Source: Flavivirga sp. 57AJ16 (lineage in GTDB: Bacteria > Bacteroidota > Bacteroidia > Flavobacteriales > Flavobacteriaceae). Taken from it: a stretch of DNA of 64,000 nt. Below the pieces are notes generated by a model that was not told the origin of the DNA, ran no database searches, and worked only from the letters and a program-made list of their open reading frames with translations. The stretch spans positions 62,001-126,000 of the forward strand of contig NZ_JAQZAT010000009.1 in NCBI RefSeq assembly GCF_028736925.1, read 5' to 3'. Positions 44,755 through 54,123 of the stretch are shown piece by piece. The translations under genes and the position numbers were made by a program. The stretch's first letter is position 1; each line of letters opens with the position of its first letter.

Positions 44755-45739
44755 TACGGGCATTATCTTAACATTGGCGTACCCAGATACTATTGTTATG
44801 GTTTCTGAAGAATGGTTTTCTCCTTATTTAAGGTTTCTCGGGGTTGGAAAAAAAAACTATGTGCGGGCAGGACATGCTGCTTTAGTATTGATTGATAAAA
44901 AAACGGGCGTTTTAGAGTATCATGATTTTGGACGTTATATTACTCCTGAACCTAATGGAAGAGTGCGGGGAAGGGATACGGATAATGAACTGGATTTTCC
45001 AATAAAAGCGGTCATTGAAAACAATACGATTAAAAACTTAAATGACATTTTAAAGTTTTTGGGAACACATCCTAAATTAACACATGGAGAGGGGAAACTG
45101 GTGGCTTCTGTTTGTGATGTGGTTGATTATAAAAAAGCGAGAACACATATTACCAAAATGCAAAAACGTGGGTTTATCTATTATGCCGCTTTTAAAAAAA
45201 ACGCATGTAATTGTGCCCGTTTTGTAACAGATAGCTTAATAGCTTCGGTGGTCGATCCAAAAATTAAAAAGAAGCTAGAAAGATCTAAATGGTTTACACC
45301 TAGTACTGTAGGCAATGTACTTTTGGCAAATACCAAAAATCATGCTTTTGAGGTTTCTGAAACGGGGGTTGTTTCAGAATTTAAAGGATCTCAAAAAAGT
45401 GAAAATATACGTTGTTTTTTAGATAAATTGAAAGCACATCAACCTAGTTTTGTTGGAACTCTAGAGCCAAAACCAGTTGAAGGTTTGCACGAAAAAGCAC
45501 AATGGTTGTCAGGGATCGCTGCAGGTGCTTGGTTTGAGCTGCATTATAGTGGACATGACACTGAGTATCATTTTAAACGTATTTCGCCATATGGAAATAC
45601 TGATGTACATGATACCTTTGTTGTTGAAGATGATGCCTTTGACTATGATTTAGGGTTTGAATTCATACATTATTCAAATTGTAAATTCTTTCATATAAAG
45701 CAAAACGGAAGGGTTTTTAGATTTGAGAGAAAAGTTTGA
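44747..45739 (+). CDS. permuted NlpC/P60-like (DUF6695-type) hypothetical protein
   Basis: A 330-residue protein not assigned with certainty; I believe it belongs to DUF6695. It has the order of a circularly permuted papain-like NlpC/P60 fold: His43 in RAGHAALVLID, then a Cys in NACNCARFVTDSL (Cys156), where classical NlpC has Cys first. A final beta-rich domain (about 240-330, AQWLSGIAAGAWFELHYSG) follows. It overlaps the NRDE gene by eight bases. Its last codons reach the intergenic repeats at 45748. Peptidase or amidase activity is inference. Confidence 0.68.
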   Translation: MDNTGIILTLAYPDTIVMVSEEWFSPYLRFLGVGKKNYVRAGHAALVLIDKKTGVLEYHDFGRYITPEPNGRVRGRDTDNELDFPIKAVIENNTIKNLNDILKFLGTHPKLTHGEGKLVASVCDVVDYKKARTHITKMQKRGFIYYAAFKKNACNCARFVTDSLIASVVDPKIKKKLERSKWFTPSTVGNVLLANTKNHAFEVSETGVVSEFKGSQKSENIRCFLDKLKAHQPSFVGTLEPKPVEGLHEKAQWLSGIAAGAWFELHYSGHDTEYHFKRISPYGNTDVHDTFVVEDDAFDYDLGFEFIHYSNCKFFHIKQNGRVFRFERKV

Positions 45740-45746
45740 TGTTTCT

Positions 45747-45843
45747 TGTCATTCTGAGGAGCGCCTAAGCGCGACGCGAGAATCTTTTGAATTCAAACTA
45801 AAATTAAACAAATTGCCACAGTCGTACTTCCTTCACAATGACA
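45747..45843. repeat. intergenic inverted-end repeat, copy A
   Basis: Begins GTCATTCTGAGGAG and ends CACAATGAC, so the ends are inverted (GTCATT/AATGAC). Contains CCTAAGCGCGACGCGAGAATC. A second copy follows at 45873. Confidence 0.65.
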
Positions 45844-45872
45844 TTTCATTTGATGTTTTTAGGTCAATATTC

Positions 45873-45976
45873 CGTCATTCTGAGGAGTGCCTAAGAGCGA
45901 CGTGAGAATCTGTTTATGTTAAGTTTTGAGTTTAGAATAAACAAATTATCACAGGCATTCCTCCCTCGTAATGACG
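45873..45976. repeat. intergenic inverted-end repeat, copy B
   Basis: Begins CGTCATTCTGAGGAGTGCCT and ends CTCGTAATGACG. The first 40 bases match copy A with a few changes; the middle is diverged. Confidence 0.65.
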
Positions 45977-46017
45977 GTACATTTTAAACCATGAAAAATC
46001 AGATTTAATCTAGCCGG

Positions 46018-46404
46018 TTAATTTATGGCAAAAGGTGCGCTTAGCTTAAAAGTTGGTATAGTCACTTTAAACTTTTTTGTGGTAGTAAAGTTCACCATGC
46101 TATAATGTCCCTGCATGGCCCCAAAAGGAGAGGTTAACAAGCATCCAGAAGTATAAGTATGGGACTCTCCAGGTTTTAATACTGGTTTTTTACCAATAAC
46201 ACCTTCTCCAGAAACTATTTCAACATTATTTAAAGCGTCTAAAATCTCCCAATGACGCGCATTAAGTTGCACAGAATCTTTACTTTGGTTTTCAATAGTT
46301 ACGGTATATCCAAAAGCGTACTGCATTTTATAATTTTTATAAAACGAGCCTTCAAAAGTGGTAACCACTGATATTTTTATACCTCTTGTAATTTGTTGAA
46401 CCAT
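46018..46404 (-). CDS. apaG: ApaG protein
   Basis: A 128-residue ApaG-domain protein (fibronectin-III-like fold), linked in enterobacteria to Co2+ resistance and Mg2+ handling; its biochemical role is not settled. Family segments are YTVTIENQSKDSVQLNARHWEI, VSGEGVIGKKPVLKPGESHTYTSGCLL and SPFGAMQGHYSMVN. Length is normal. It is 110 bp downstream of the T9SS plug protein gene on the same strand, so the two may be co-transcribed. Confidence 0.95.
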   Translation of the reverse strand: MVQQITRGIKISVVTTFEGSFYKNYKMQYAFGYTVTIENQSKDSVQLNARHWEILDALNNVEIVSGEGVIGKKPVLKPGESHTYTSGCLLTSPFGAMQGHYSMVNFTTTKKFKVTIPTFKLSAPFAIN

Positions 46405-46514
46405 CTAATTCCTAATATACAAAGTGTTTGTTGGGTGCTAAAATAGTAAATATTAAGTGGTTAGTGGTTATTTTTAATGTCTTTGGTTAAAAAACCAGTT
46501 AAAAAGCATTATTA

Positions 46515-47762
46515 TTAGTTCGAAATGTTAACGGAACTACCTTCACCAAGCCCAATAATTTTATCATATCTTGCACCTAAGTCCCTATAATATACAATAA
46601 CTTTATAATTGTTTTCTGTTTGGTAGAAGTTTCCACTAATAACGCCTTCTTCAATACTTTTATTATTTGCTACAATATACTTGTAGTTATAAAAGCCTTG
46701 TTTTAGTAACAAGGTGTTTGTATAAACGTTACGGGATTCGTCAAAAACCATTTTTGTACTTTCGTCAATAACATAATTGTTAAAGTTACCATAGATATGA
46801 ATGTCTTTGTTCTTTAAAGACGCTATGGGTAATAAAGAAAAATGTATCCAGACATAATCTGCTTCAATACTTGGGTTTTCTGCATCAAGGTTTAGAATGA
46901 CATAATTCCCATTAATATCCGGGTTGTAGGTATATGGCCTGGAGGCTCTCTCAAAGTTTGTATATAAATAATTATGGTATAAGTCTTTTAAATCTATGCT
47001 CTGTATCCCTGTATTTGCAGCTCGAACATCTTTGTTTTCAAAAAACAAATACTCATTGCCTCCCCAAAAACTGGTTTCTTTATCATATTTATAGATTAAC
47101 TGATTACCAATAGTATATTGTGGCTTTATATTCGAAATAGCCGTTTTTAGATTATTGTTTTGAATGATTACGGCTTTTATCGTTTGAGTAGGGTTGTTAA
47201 ATGGCATGGTATTGGAGTCAACAACAATATCTATGCGTTGCTTTTCTTCGATGAATTCCACATCGCGCGAGCGTTTAACACTCACGCCCACATGGGCCAT
47301 GTTTTCATAAATCATGAATTTTCTTGAAAAAACAAGGATGTTATCACTGTTAAAAACAGAAAGCATATAATTTCCTGAGACTTTTAAACGCCTGGTTTGT
47401 GCGTTAGGAATGGTAAGTGTATAATGCGAATAAATTTGATAGGTGTTAAATGAATTTTCGTAATTTCTGATACGCTGGTTATCAAAACCATCCATATATT
47501 CAGATTTCACCAATACCGATGGTGTCCAGTCAAAATTAAAATGTTCAATCTTATAATAAAAATCTTCTTCATCACCATTCAAGGCATCAAATTCTAAAAT
47601 CACAGATTCACCAAGTCTTAAAATGGGTAATTGTGTTTCAGGTGTATTGCCCTTAAAATTGATTGTTTTAATATAATCGGGAGGGTTTACTTCTTCTACT
47701 TGACTAAAGATTAGATTAGAGGTTAAAAGAATAGATATAAAAGCGAAAAATTTAAACGGCAT
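46515..47762 (-). CDS. type IX secretion system plug protein (DUF5103)
   Basis: A 415-residue secreted protein with signal MPFKFFAFISILLTSNLIFS. It belongs to DUF5103, which includes the Plug subunit that closes the periplasmic side of the SprA translocon in Flavobacterium johnsoniae. Recognisable parts are VNPPDYIKTINFKGNTPETQLPI, the IEHFNFDW strand and LKQGFYNYKYIV. No other T9SS gene is beside it; porT is 30 kb away. It is divergent from nqrA. Confidence 0.88.
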   Translation of the reverse strand: MPFKFFAFISILLTSNLIFSQVEEVNPPDYIKTINFKGNTPETQLPILRLGESVILEFDALNGDEEDFYYKIEHFNFDWTPSVLVKSEYMDGFDNQRIRNYENSFNTYQIYSHYTLTIPNAQTRRLKVSGNYMLSVFNSDNILVFSRKFMIYENMAHVGVSVKRSRDVEFIEEKQRIDIVVDSNTMPFNNPTQTIKAVIIQNNNLKTAISNIKPQYTIGNQLIYKYDKETSFWGGNEYLFFENKDVRAANTGIQSIDLKDLYHNYLYTNFERASRPYTYNPDINGNYVILNLDAENPSIEADYVWIHFSLLPIASLKNKDIHIYGNFNNYVIDESTKMVFDESRNVYTNTLLLKQGFYNYKYIVANNKSIEEGVISGNFYQTENNYKVIVYYRDLGARYDKIIGLGEGSSVNISN

Positions 47763-47870
47763 TATAGGACATTTTTGTAAATATAAACAAATTTCATGCC
47801 CGAAAATAAACTTATTTTAAAGTGTGTTAAATTCTATTCAATTTATTATGAAAACTGTATTTTAAATTTG

Positions 47871-47878
47871 TATTTTTG
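47871..47878 (+). promoter_or_regulatory. -7 promoter box of the nqr operon
   Basis: TATTTTTG followed by CACC matches TAnnTTTG, 38 bases before the nqrA ATG. Confidence 0.5.
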
Positions 47879-47915
47879 CACCGATTTTTAGACAACTAAC
47901 TTCAATAAAAAAAAT

Positions 47916-49271
47916 ATGTCAAACGACATTCGCATTAAAAAAGGTCTAGATATTAAACTTAAGGGTGAAGCTGAAAAAACCTCTGAAAAGGCAATAGTAA
48001 GCAACTTTTATACTTTAAGACCTGAGGATTTCCACGGCGTTATACCTAAATTAATTTCTAAAGTTGGAACTAAAGTAAAGGCAGGAGAACCTGTTTTTTT
48101 CGATAAGTCTAATGAAGCTATCAAGTTTGTTTCTCCAGTTTCTGGTGAAGTTTTAGAAATATCTCGAGGTGAAAAACGTAGAATTTTAGCCATCAAAATT
48201 AAGGCAGATAAAGAGCAAACCTACCAGGAACATGGTAAGTTCGATGTAGATGCTGCAAATTCTGAAACTATTAAATCACATTTATTGGCATCTGGTTGTT
48301 GGCCGTTTGTAAAGCAACGTCCATACGATGTTATTGCTAACCCGGACAGAGTACCAAAGGCTATTTTTATATCTGGCTATGCCAGTGCACCATTAGCAGC
48401 CGATTTGGATTTTACTTTGCAAGGAAAAGAAGCTGAATTACAAGCGGCTGTTACGGCTTTAGGTAAGCTTACAGAAGGTAAAGTACATATCTCTGTTGGT
48501 AAAAATGGCAATTCGCCATTAGCAGGATTGACTGGTGTTACATTGCACAGTGTTTCAGGACCACACCCATCGGGGAATGTAGGAACACAAATAAATAAGA
48601 TAGACCCAGTAAATAAAGGAGAAGTTGTTTGGACGATTAATCCGCAAGACCTGGTTATCATGGGAGAGCTATTGTTAACGGGCAAGTTCAATGCCGAACG
48701 TATGGTGGCTCTGGTAGGTTCTTCAGTCGAAAAACCAAGGTATTTTATTACTAAAATAGGAAGCGAAGTCGCTACTATGGTTTACGATAAAGGTGTCGCT
48801 AAAGATAGTAATGATCGTATTATTTCTGGAAATGTTTTAAGCGGAAAACAAATACAGCCAGATGGTTATTTAGATTATTATAGCAATGTTATTTCTATAA
48901 TTCCAGAAGGTGATGATTATGAGTTTTTTGGATGGAACAAACCTGTTTTTAATAAGGTTTCGACATCTAGAGCACTAACGTTTTCATGGCTAATGCCAAA
49001 GAAAACATACGATCTAAACACGAATACAAATGGTGAGCATCGTGCTTTTGTGACAACAGGAACTTATGAGGAAGTATTTCCTTTGGATATTTACCCGATG
49101 CAAATCTTAAAAGCGTGTATGTATAAGGACTTAGATGAAATGGAAGCTTTAGGAATGTACGAAGTGGCTCCAGAAGATTTTGCATTAACAGAATTTGTTT
49201 GTGTGTCTAAACAACCACATCAAAAAATTATAAGAGAAGGTTTAGACTTAATGCTTAAAGAGATAGGATAA
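47916..49271 (+). CDS. nqrA: Na+-translocating NADH:quinone reductase subunit A
   Basis: A 451-residue peripheral subunit of the respiratory Na+ pump, which oxidises NADH, reduces quinone and exports Na+. Family segments: IKKGLDIKLKGEAEK, RPEDFHGVIPKLISKVGTKV, a lipoyl-like AGEPVFFDKSN and VSPVSGEVLEI, then the GHHPSGNVGTQI equivalent SGPHPSGNVGTQINK. Length normal. It leads the nqrABCDEF operon; its stop overlaps the nqrB start by one base. Confidence 0.96.
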   Translation: MSNDIRIKKGLDIKLKGEAEKTSEKAIVSNFYTLRPEDFHGVIPKLISKVGTKVKAGEPVFFDKSNEAIKFVSPVSGEVLEISRGEKRRILAIKIKADKEQTYQEHGKFDVDAANSETIKSHLLASGCWPFVKQRPYDVIANPDRVPKAIFISGYASAPLAADLDFTLQGKEAELQAAVTALGKLTEGKVHISVGKNGNSPLAGLTGVTLHSVSGPHPSGNVGTQINKIDPVNKGEVVWTINPQDLVIMGELLLTGKFNAERMVALVGSSVEKPRYFITKIGSEVATMVYDKGVAKDSNDRIISGNVLSGKQIQPDGYLDYYSNVISIIPEGDDYEFFGWNKPVFNKVSTSRALTFSWLMPKKTYDLNTNTNGEHRAFVTTGTYEEVFPLDIYPMQILKACMYKDLDEMEALGMYEVAPEDFALTEFVCVSKQPHQKIIREGLDLMLKEIG

Positions 49272-50497
49272 TGGGTTTAAAAGAAAATTTACATAGATTT
49301 AAGGAAAAGAATAAAGATAAGAAGTGGCTACCGGCATTTAGTGCCATTCATACTTTTTTATACTTACCAAATGAGACTACCCATAACGGTACTCATATAA
49401 AGGTTGCCGACGATTTAAAGCGTACCATGAATACCGTGATAATGGCTATGGTACCTTGTTTGATTTTTGGAATGTTTAATGCTGGTTATCAACATAATTT
49501 ACAAGTTGGAGATATACAAGCAGCTGCGGGAAGTTTCTTTAGTTCTGAATTTTGGACTATGGATAACTTTATGATTGGTTTCTGGAAAATATTACCATTG
49601 GTTATTGTGTCTTATGGTGTTGGTTTGGGAATTGAATTCATATTCGCCATTATCAAAGGGCACGAAGTAGAAGAAGGGTATTTGGTAACAGGTATGTTAG
49701 TGCCACTTATTGTACCGGTAGATATTCCCCTTTGGATGTTAGCTGTAGCCGTTGTATTTGGTGTTGTTATAGGTAAAGAGGTTTTTGGAGGTACAGGAAT
49801 GAACATTCTTAATCCGGCATTAACGATTCGCGCATTCTTGTTCTTTGCATACCCTACGTGGATGTCTGGAGATAAAGTTTGGGTTGAAGGCGCCGTTGAA
49901 AGAACTAAAGAAATTTTGGCTGGAGCAGATCTCGATGCTATTTCCGGTGAAACTATATTAGGTAGTTTGGCCCAGGGAAAAGAAGCAGGGTATGAGGTCA
50001 TGGACATGTTCTTAGGATTTATTCCAGGTTCTGTGGGAGAAACATCTACCTTATTAATATTATTAGGAGGTTTGTTCTTGATCTTTACAAAAATTGGAAG
50101 TTGGAGAATCATGTTGTCTTCGGTTATAGGTGCTTTGGTCATGGGATTGATCTTCAATCAAGTGGTTGATTCTGGATGGATAACGGAGAGCAGTAAGTTT
50201 TACGGATTAATGAGTACGACTTGGTGGCATCACTTACTAATTGGTGGTTTTGCCTTTGGTACGGTGTTTATGGCTACAGATCCTGTGACGGCTTCCCAAA
50301 CAAATAAAGGAAAATGGATTTATGGTTTCTTCGTAGGTTTTATTTCTATTTTAATTCGTGTGTTCAATCCAGCTTACCCGGAAGGTGTTATGTTAGCTAT
50401 TCTATTAATGAATGTGTTTGCACCTACAATTGACCATTATGTAGTTCAAGGGAATGTAAAACAAAGAATGAAACGTTTAAAGGCAAAAACAGCTTAA
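49271..50497 (+). CDS. nqrB: Na+-translocating NADH:quinone reductase subunit B
   Basis: A 408-residue membrane subunit with about ten helices. It binds riboflavin and one covalent FMN attached to Thr in the SG(x)T motif, here DAISGETILGS near residue 228. Hydrophobic blocks include IMAMVPCLIFGMFNAGYQ, and VFGVVIGKEVFGGTGMNILNP is a family signature. The FMN would be attached by ApbE, encoded at 57698. It overlaps nqrA by one base and is followed two bases on by nqrC. Confidence 0.96.
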   Translation: MGLKENLHRFKEKNKDKKWLPAFSAIHTFLYLPNETTHNGTHIKVADDLKRTMNTVIMAMVPCLIFGMFNAGYQHNLQVGDIQAAAGSFFSSEFWTMDNFMIGFWKILPLVIVSYGVGLGIEFIFAIIKGHEVEEGYLVTGMLVPLIVPVDIPLWMLAVAVVFGVVIGKEVFGGTGMNILNPALTIRAFLFFAYPTWMSGDKVWVEGAVERTKEILAGADLDAISGETILGSLAQGKEAGYEVMDMFLGFIPGSVGETSTLLILLGGLFLIFTKIGSWRIMLSSVIGALVMGLIFNQVVDSGWITESSKFYGLMSTTWWHHLLIGGFAFGTVFMATDPVTASQTNKGKWIYGFFVGFISILIRVFNPAYPEGVMLAILLMNVFAPTIDHYVVQGNVKQRMKRLKAKTA

Positions 50498-50499
50498 TC

Positions 50500-51240
50500 A
50501 TGAGTAAAAAAACGGATTCAAATATATATACAATACTTTTTGCCATTGCCATGGTAATAGTAGTAGGAGGGTTGTTAGCGTATACCGCATCTGCCTTGAG
50601 GCCTAGAATTGATAATAACGAACGATTAGAAAAGCAACAAAACATTTTGTACGCTATGGGTGTTAATGCGAACGATGAAAGCAGTGCTATATTCGTTTCT
50701 ACTGATGAGGCACCAGAGTTGTTTTCAAAATACATAACTAAGCAATTAGTGATACAAGGAGATGGTGTCACAGAAGATTCTGAGGCCTATCTAATTGACG
50801 TGAAGAAGGAACAGTCTAGAGCAAAAGCAGGTAAAGAAAGAAGATTGCCTTTATTTGTTGGTAATAAAGATGGTAAAACATTTTATATAGCCCCCATTAG
50901 AGGTAAAGGCCTTTGGGATGCCATTTGGGCCTATGTTGCCATGGATGTCGATATGGTAGTTCGGGGTGCTTATTTTGACCATAAAGGAGAAACGGCCGGT
51001 TTAGGTGCTAACATTAAGCAACGTTATTTTATGGATGATTTTATAGGCGAAAGCTTAATGAGCAACGGAAGCTTTAAAGGGATTACAGTTGCTAAAGGCA
51101 ATAATGATCCGAAGAATATAGATAAAAACGATAATGAGGTAGATGCCATTGCGGGAGCGACCATTACCGGAGACGGTGTTTCAGCGATGCTTAAGTCTGA
51201 ATTAAGACAGTATGTACCTTATTTTAAAACATTAAAGTAA
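50500..51240 (+). CDS. nqrC: Na+-translocating NADH:quinone reductase subunit C
   Basis: A 246-residue subunit with one N-terminal membrane helix (about 9-30) and a periplasmic FMN-binding domain. The covalent FMN site [D/S/A]GA[T] is [17 protein letters not shown] near residue 222 (Thr of AGAT). [11 protein letters not shown] is another family segment. It is placed between nqrB and nqrD with 2-bp spacing. ApbE acts on this Thr. Confidence 0.96.
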   Translation: MSKKTDSNIYTILFAIAMVIVVGGLLAYTASALRPRIDNNERLEKQQNILYAMGVNANDESSAIFVSTDEAPELFSKYITKQLVIQGDGVTEDSEAYLIDVKKEQSRAKAGKERRLPLFVGNKDGKTFYIAPIRGKGLWDAIWAYVAMDVDMVVRGAYFDHKGETAGLGANIKQRYFMDDFIGESLMSNGSFKGITVAKGNNDPKNIDKNDNEVDAIAGATITGDGVSAMLKSELRQYVPYFKTLK

Positions 51241-51241
51241 T

Positions 51242-51886
51242 ATGGGACTTTTATCAAAAAAAGACACAGCATTAATTAAAGATCCATTAGCAGATAACAA
51301 TCCTATTACCATTCAGGTATTAGGGATTTGTTCGGCCCTGGCAATTACAGCCGAATTAGAGGCAGCAATTGTTATGTCTATTTCGGTGTTGTTTGTATTA
51401 GGCATAGGAAACGTGGTTATTTCCTTAATGAGAAATATCATTCCGTCAAAAATTAGAATTATTGTTCAACTTATTGTGGTTGCTGCTTTAGTAATTATTG
51501 TTGACCAAGTGTTAAAGGCATTTGCATACGAATTGAGTAAAACACTTTCTGTTTTCGTAGGATTGATTATTACAAACTGTATCATTATGGGGCGTTTTGA
51601 AGCATTCGCATTGGGAAATGGACCTTGGCGTTCATTTTTAGATGGTATTGGAAATTCTTTAGGTTACGGTGTTATTTTAATTATAGTGGCATTTTTTAGA
51701 GAATTATTAGGAGCAGGAACTTTATTAGGATTTAAAGTTTTAGGAGACCCTATTGAAAAAACAGGTGTTTATGCGTTTGGTTATGAGAATAACGGATTTA
51801 TGTTATTGGCACCAATGGCATTGATTGTAGTAGGCATTATCATTTGGGTTCAGAGAACTAAAAACAAAGCATTAATAGAAGATTAA
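51242..51886 (+). CDS. nqrD: Na+-translocating NADH:quinone reductase subunit D
   Basis: A 214-residue integral subunit with six helices, which together with NqrE forms the ion path and a shared iron site. Signatures: [17 protein letters not shown] (N-terminal helix with the iron-ligand Cys), [18 protein letters not shown] with Cys, and [24 protein letters not shown]. Length normal. A 73-bp spacer with a repeat separates it from nqrE, unlike the tight spacing of the rest of the operon. Confidence 0.96.
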   Translation: MGLLSKKDTALIKDPLADNNPITIQVLGICSALAITAELEAAIVMSISVLFVLGIGNVVISLMRNIIPSKIRIIVQLIVVAALVIIVDQVLKAFAYELSKTLSVFVGLIITNCIIMGRFEAFALGNGPWRSFLDGIGNSLGYGVILIIVAFFRELLGAGTLLGFKVLGDPIEKTGVYAFGYENNGFMLLAPMALIVVGIIIWVQRTKNKALIED

Positions 51887-51959
51887 AATTAGTAAGTAGT
51901 TGGCAGTGGCGGTAAGCAGTTACTGAACACTGAACACTGAGTACTGAATACTAGAAAAT
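51887..51959. repeat. intergenic repeat within the nqr operon
   Basis: AGTAGTTGGCAGTGGCGGTA then ACTGAACACTGAACACTGAGTACTGAATACT: the CAGTGTTCAGT-type repeat of the 15.3-15.9 kb array in the opposite orientation. It separates nqrD and nqrE without a terminator. Confidence 0.7.
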
Positions 51960-52718
51960 ATGGAACATATAGAATTATTTTTCAAATCAATATTTATAGA
52001 TAACATGGTGTTTGCGACATTTCTGGGAATGTGCTCTTATCTGGCTGTATCTAAAAAGGTTTCTACAGCTGTTGGTCTTGGAGCCGCAGTTATATTTGTA
52101 TTGGCAATTACAGTACCTTTAAACTGGTTACTTGATCAATATCTTTTACAACCGGGCGCATTGGTTTGGCTAGGCCCTGAATATGCATCTTACGATTTAA
52201 GTTTCTTATCGTTTATCATGTTTATTGCAACCATTGCAACTATGGTACAATTAGTGGAAATTGTTGTAGAAAAGTTTTCACCATCATTATATAATTCGTT
52301 AGGGATATTTTTACCACTTATAGCCGTAAACTGTGCTATTTTAGGGGGGTCTCTATTTATGCAATCTCGCGAAATTCCAACTTTAGGTTTAGCAACAACT
52401 TATGGTATTGGTTCTGGAATTGGATGGTTTTTAGCGATTTTAGCCATCGCGGCCATTCGTGAAAAAATTAGATATTCGAATGTACCGCCTGCATTAAGAG
52501 GTTTGGGAATTACATTTATTATCACAGGTTTAATGGCTATTGGTTTTATGAGTTTTGGAGGTATGTTAACTGGAGGAGATGATAAAAGCCCTAAAGAAGA
52601 AAAAACAGCTTCTGTAGAGAAGCAAGAAGCTTCAAAAGAAAATGAAAATATCACGTTGAGCGCAGTCGAAAAGTCTGAAGATAAAGTGATGGCTAACAAC
52701 ATAAAAGTAAATGAGTAA
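51960..52718 (+). CDS. nqrE: Na+-translocating NADH:quinone reductase subunit E, with C-terminal tail
   Basis: A 252-residue membrane subunit. The six-helix core (about 1-205) has the NqrE marks [17 protein letters not shown] and [15 protein letters not shown], with the two Cys that ligand the iron shared with NqrD, and a last helix [20 protein letters not shown]. After it there is a 45-residue charged tail ([20 protein letters not shown] begins it) that the classical subunit of about 200 residues lacks. Part of the tail is read through a dispersed intergenic repeat (52651-52676). Its stop overlaps nqrF by eight bases. Confidence 0.95.
   Translation: MEHIELFFKSIFIDNMVFATFLGMCSYLAVSKKVSTAVGLGAAVIFVLAITVPLNWLLDQYLLQPGALVWLGPEYASYDLSFLSFIMFIATIATMVQLVEIVVEKFSPSLYNSLGIFLPLIAVNCAILGGSLFMQSREIPTLGLATTYGIGSGIGWFLAILAIAAIREKIRYSNVPPALRGLGITFIITGLMAIGFMSFGGMLTGGDDKSPKEEKTASVEKQEASKENENITLSAVEKSEDKVMANNIKVNE
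52651..52676. repeat. dispersed repeat core inside the 3-prime end of nqrE
   Basis: ACGTTGAGCGCAGTCGAAAA matches the repeat core TCTTGAGCGGAGTCGAAAGG at 42221-42240. Here it is in frame and encodes part of the NqrE tail (ITLSAVEKS). Confidence 0.6.
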
Positions 52719-54027
52719 TATGATATTAGCAGCAGGTACCTTAGGAACCATAGTAGCAACTGTAACAGCATTTTTAATTATTACGCTGTTGTTGGTAGCT
52801 TTACTACTATTTGTAAAACAAAAATTATCACCATCTGGTCCAGTAAAGATTACCATTAATGGAGAACGTGAAGTTGAAGTTGCTTCTGGAGATAGTTTAT
52901 TAACGACATTAGGAGCTCAAAAAATATTTTTACCATCTGCTTGTGGTGGGGGTGGAACATGCATTCAATGTGAGTGTCATGTCTTAGAAGGTGGTGGGGA
53001 AGCCTTACCAACAGAAACACCACATTTTACGCGTAAAGAATTACAGCATGGGGCACGTTTGGCTTGTCAGGTCAAAGTTAAGCAGGACATGAACATTACC
53101 ATTCCAGAAGAAGTGTTTGGTATTAAAAAATGGGAAGCAACTGTGGTACGTAACTATAACGTAGCCTCTTTTATTAAAGAGTTTGTTGTTGAGATTCCAG
53201 AGGATATGGGATACAAAGCAGGAGGCTATATTCAAATTGAAATACCTGAGTGTGAGATTAAATATTCAGATATTGATATTACCGCACATCCTGAAGAGCA
53301 TGAAACACCAGATAAGTTTCAGGCAGAATGGGATAAATTTGGTCTTTGGCCATTGGTAATGAAGAATACAGAAACTGTCGAAAGAGCATACTCTATGGCT
53401 TCTTTTCCGGCTGAAGGACGCGAAATTATGTTGAATGTACGTATTGCTACCCCGCCATGGGATAGAGATAAAAATGGATGGATGGATGTTAACCCAGGGA
53501 TTGCATCATCTTATATATTTGCTCAGAAACCAGGTGATAAAGTAACGATTTCTGGTCCTTATGGCGAGTTCTTTATTAATGAATCTGAAAGCGAAATGCT
53601 TTACGTAGGTGGTGGTGCAGGTATGGCTCCCATGCGCTCACATTTATATCACCTATTCAAAACATTAAAGACAGGAAGAAAAGTAACATACTGGTACGGT
53701 GGACGATCTAAACGTGAATTGTTTTACTTAGAGCATTTCTATGAGTTAGAAAAAGAGTTCCCTAATTTTAGATTTTTCTTAGCATTATCTGAGCCTTTAC
53801 CAGAAGATAATTGGAAAGTAAAAGAGAACATAGATGCAGCAGGAGATGGTTTTGTCGGATTTATTCATAATTGTGTGATCGATAATTATTTAAGTTTACA
53901 CGAAGCACCAGAAGATATTGAATTGTATTTCTGTGGCCCGCCGTTAATGAATAAAGCAGTTCAAAAAATGGGAGAAGATTTTGGTATTCCTGATGAGCAT
54001 ATTAGATTTGATGACTTTGGAGGATAA
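52711..54027 (+). CDS. nqrF: Na+-translocating NADH:quinone reductase subunit F
   Basis: A 438-residue electron-entry subunit. N-terminal membrane helix (about 8-32), 2Fe-2S domain with [14 protein letters not shown] and a fourth Cys in [12 protein letters not shown]-binding region ([15 protein letters not shown]) and NAD-binding region ([16 protein letters not shown], then [14 protein letters not shown]). The start at 52711 overlaps the nqrE stop by eight bases. Last gene of the operon; a strong terminator follows 30 bases after the stop. Confidence 0.97.
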   Translation: MSNMILAAGTLGTIVATVTAFLIITLLLVALLLFVKQKLSPSGPVKITINGEREVEVASGDSLLTTLGAQKIFLPSACGGGGTCIQCECHVLEGGGEALPTETPHFTRKELQHGARLACQVKVKQDMNITIPEEVFGIKKWEATVVRNYNVASFIKEFVVEIPEDMGYKAGGYIQIEIPECEIKYSDIDITAHPEEHETPDKFQAEWDKFGLWPLVMKNTETVERAYSMASFPAEGREIMLNVRIATPPWDRDKNGWMDVNPGIASSYIFAQKPGDKVTISGPYGEFFINESESEMLYVGGGAGMAPMRSHLYHLFKTLKTGRKVTYWYGGRSKRELFYLEHFYELEKEFPNFRFFLALSEPLPEDNWKVKENIDAAGDGFVGFIHNCVIDNYLSLHEAPEDIELYFCGPPLMNKAVQKMGEDFGIPDEHIRFDDFGG

Positions 54028-54054
54028 TCACCAAGTAACATTTATCGAGATTAT

Positions 54055-54088
54055 AAAAAAAGCCAACTCATATGAGTTGGCTTTTTTG
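54055..54088 (+). terminator. intrinsic terminator of the nqr operon
   Basis: Perfect 14-16 bp palindrome AAAGCCAACTCATATGAGTT continuing GGCTTT, then a T run, 28 bases past the nqrF stop. Symmetric, so it may also serve the convergent gene at 54124. Confidence 0.88.
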
Positions 54089-54123
54089 GTATAAAACCGA
54101 TACCCTATGTTTACAGAAATCCT

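Noticed and set aside
45723-45905. Short frame after the permuted NlpC gene
   Set aside because: It is made of the two intergenic repeats.
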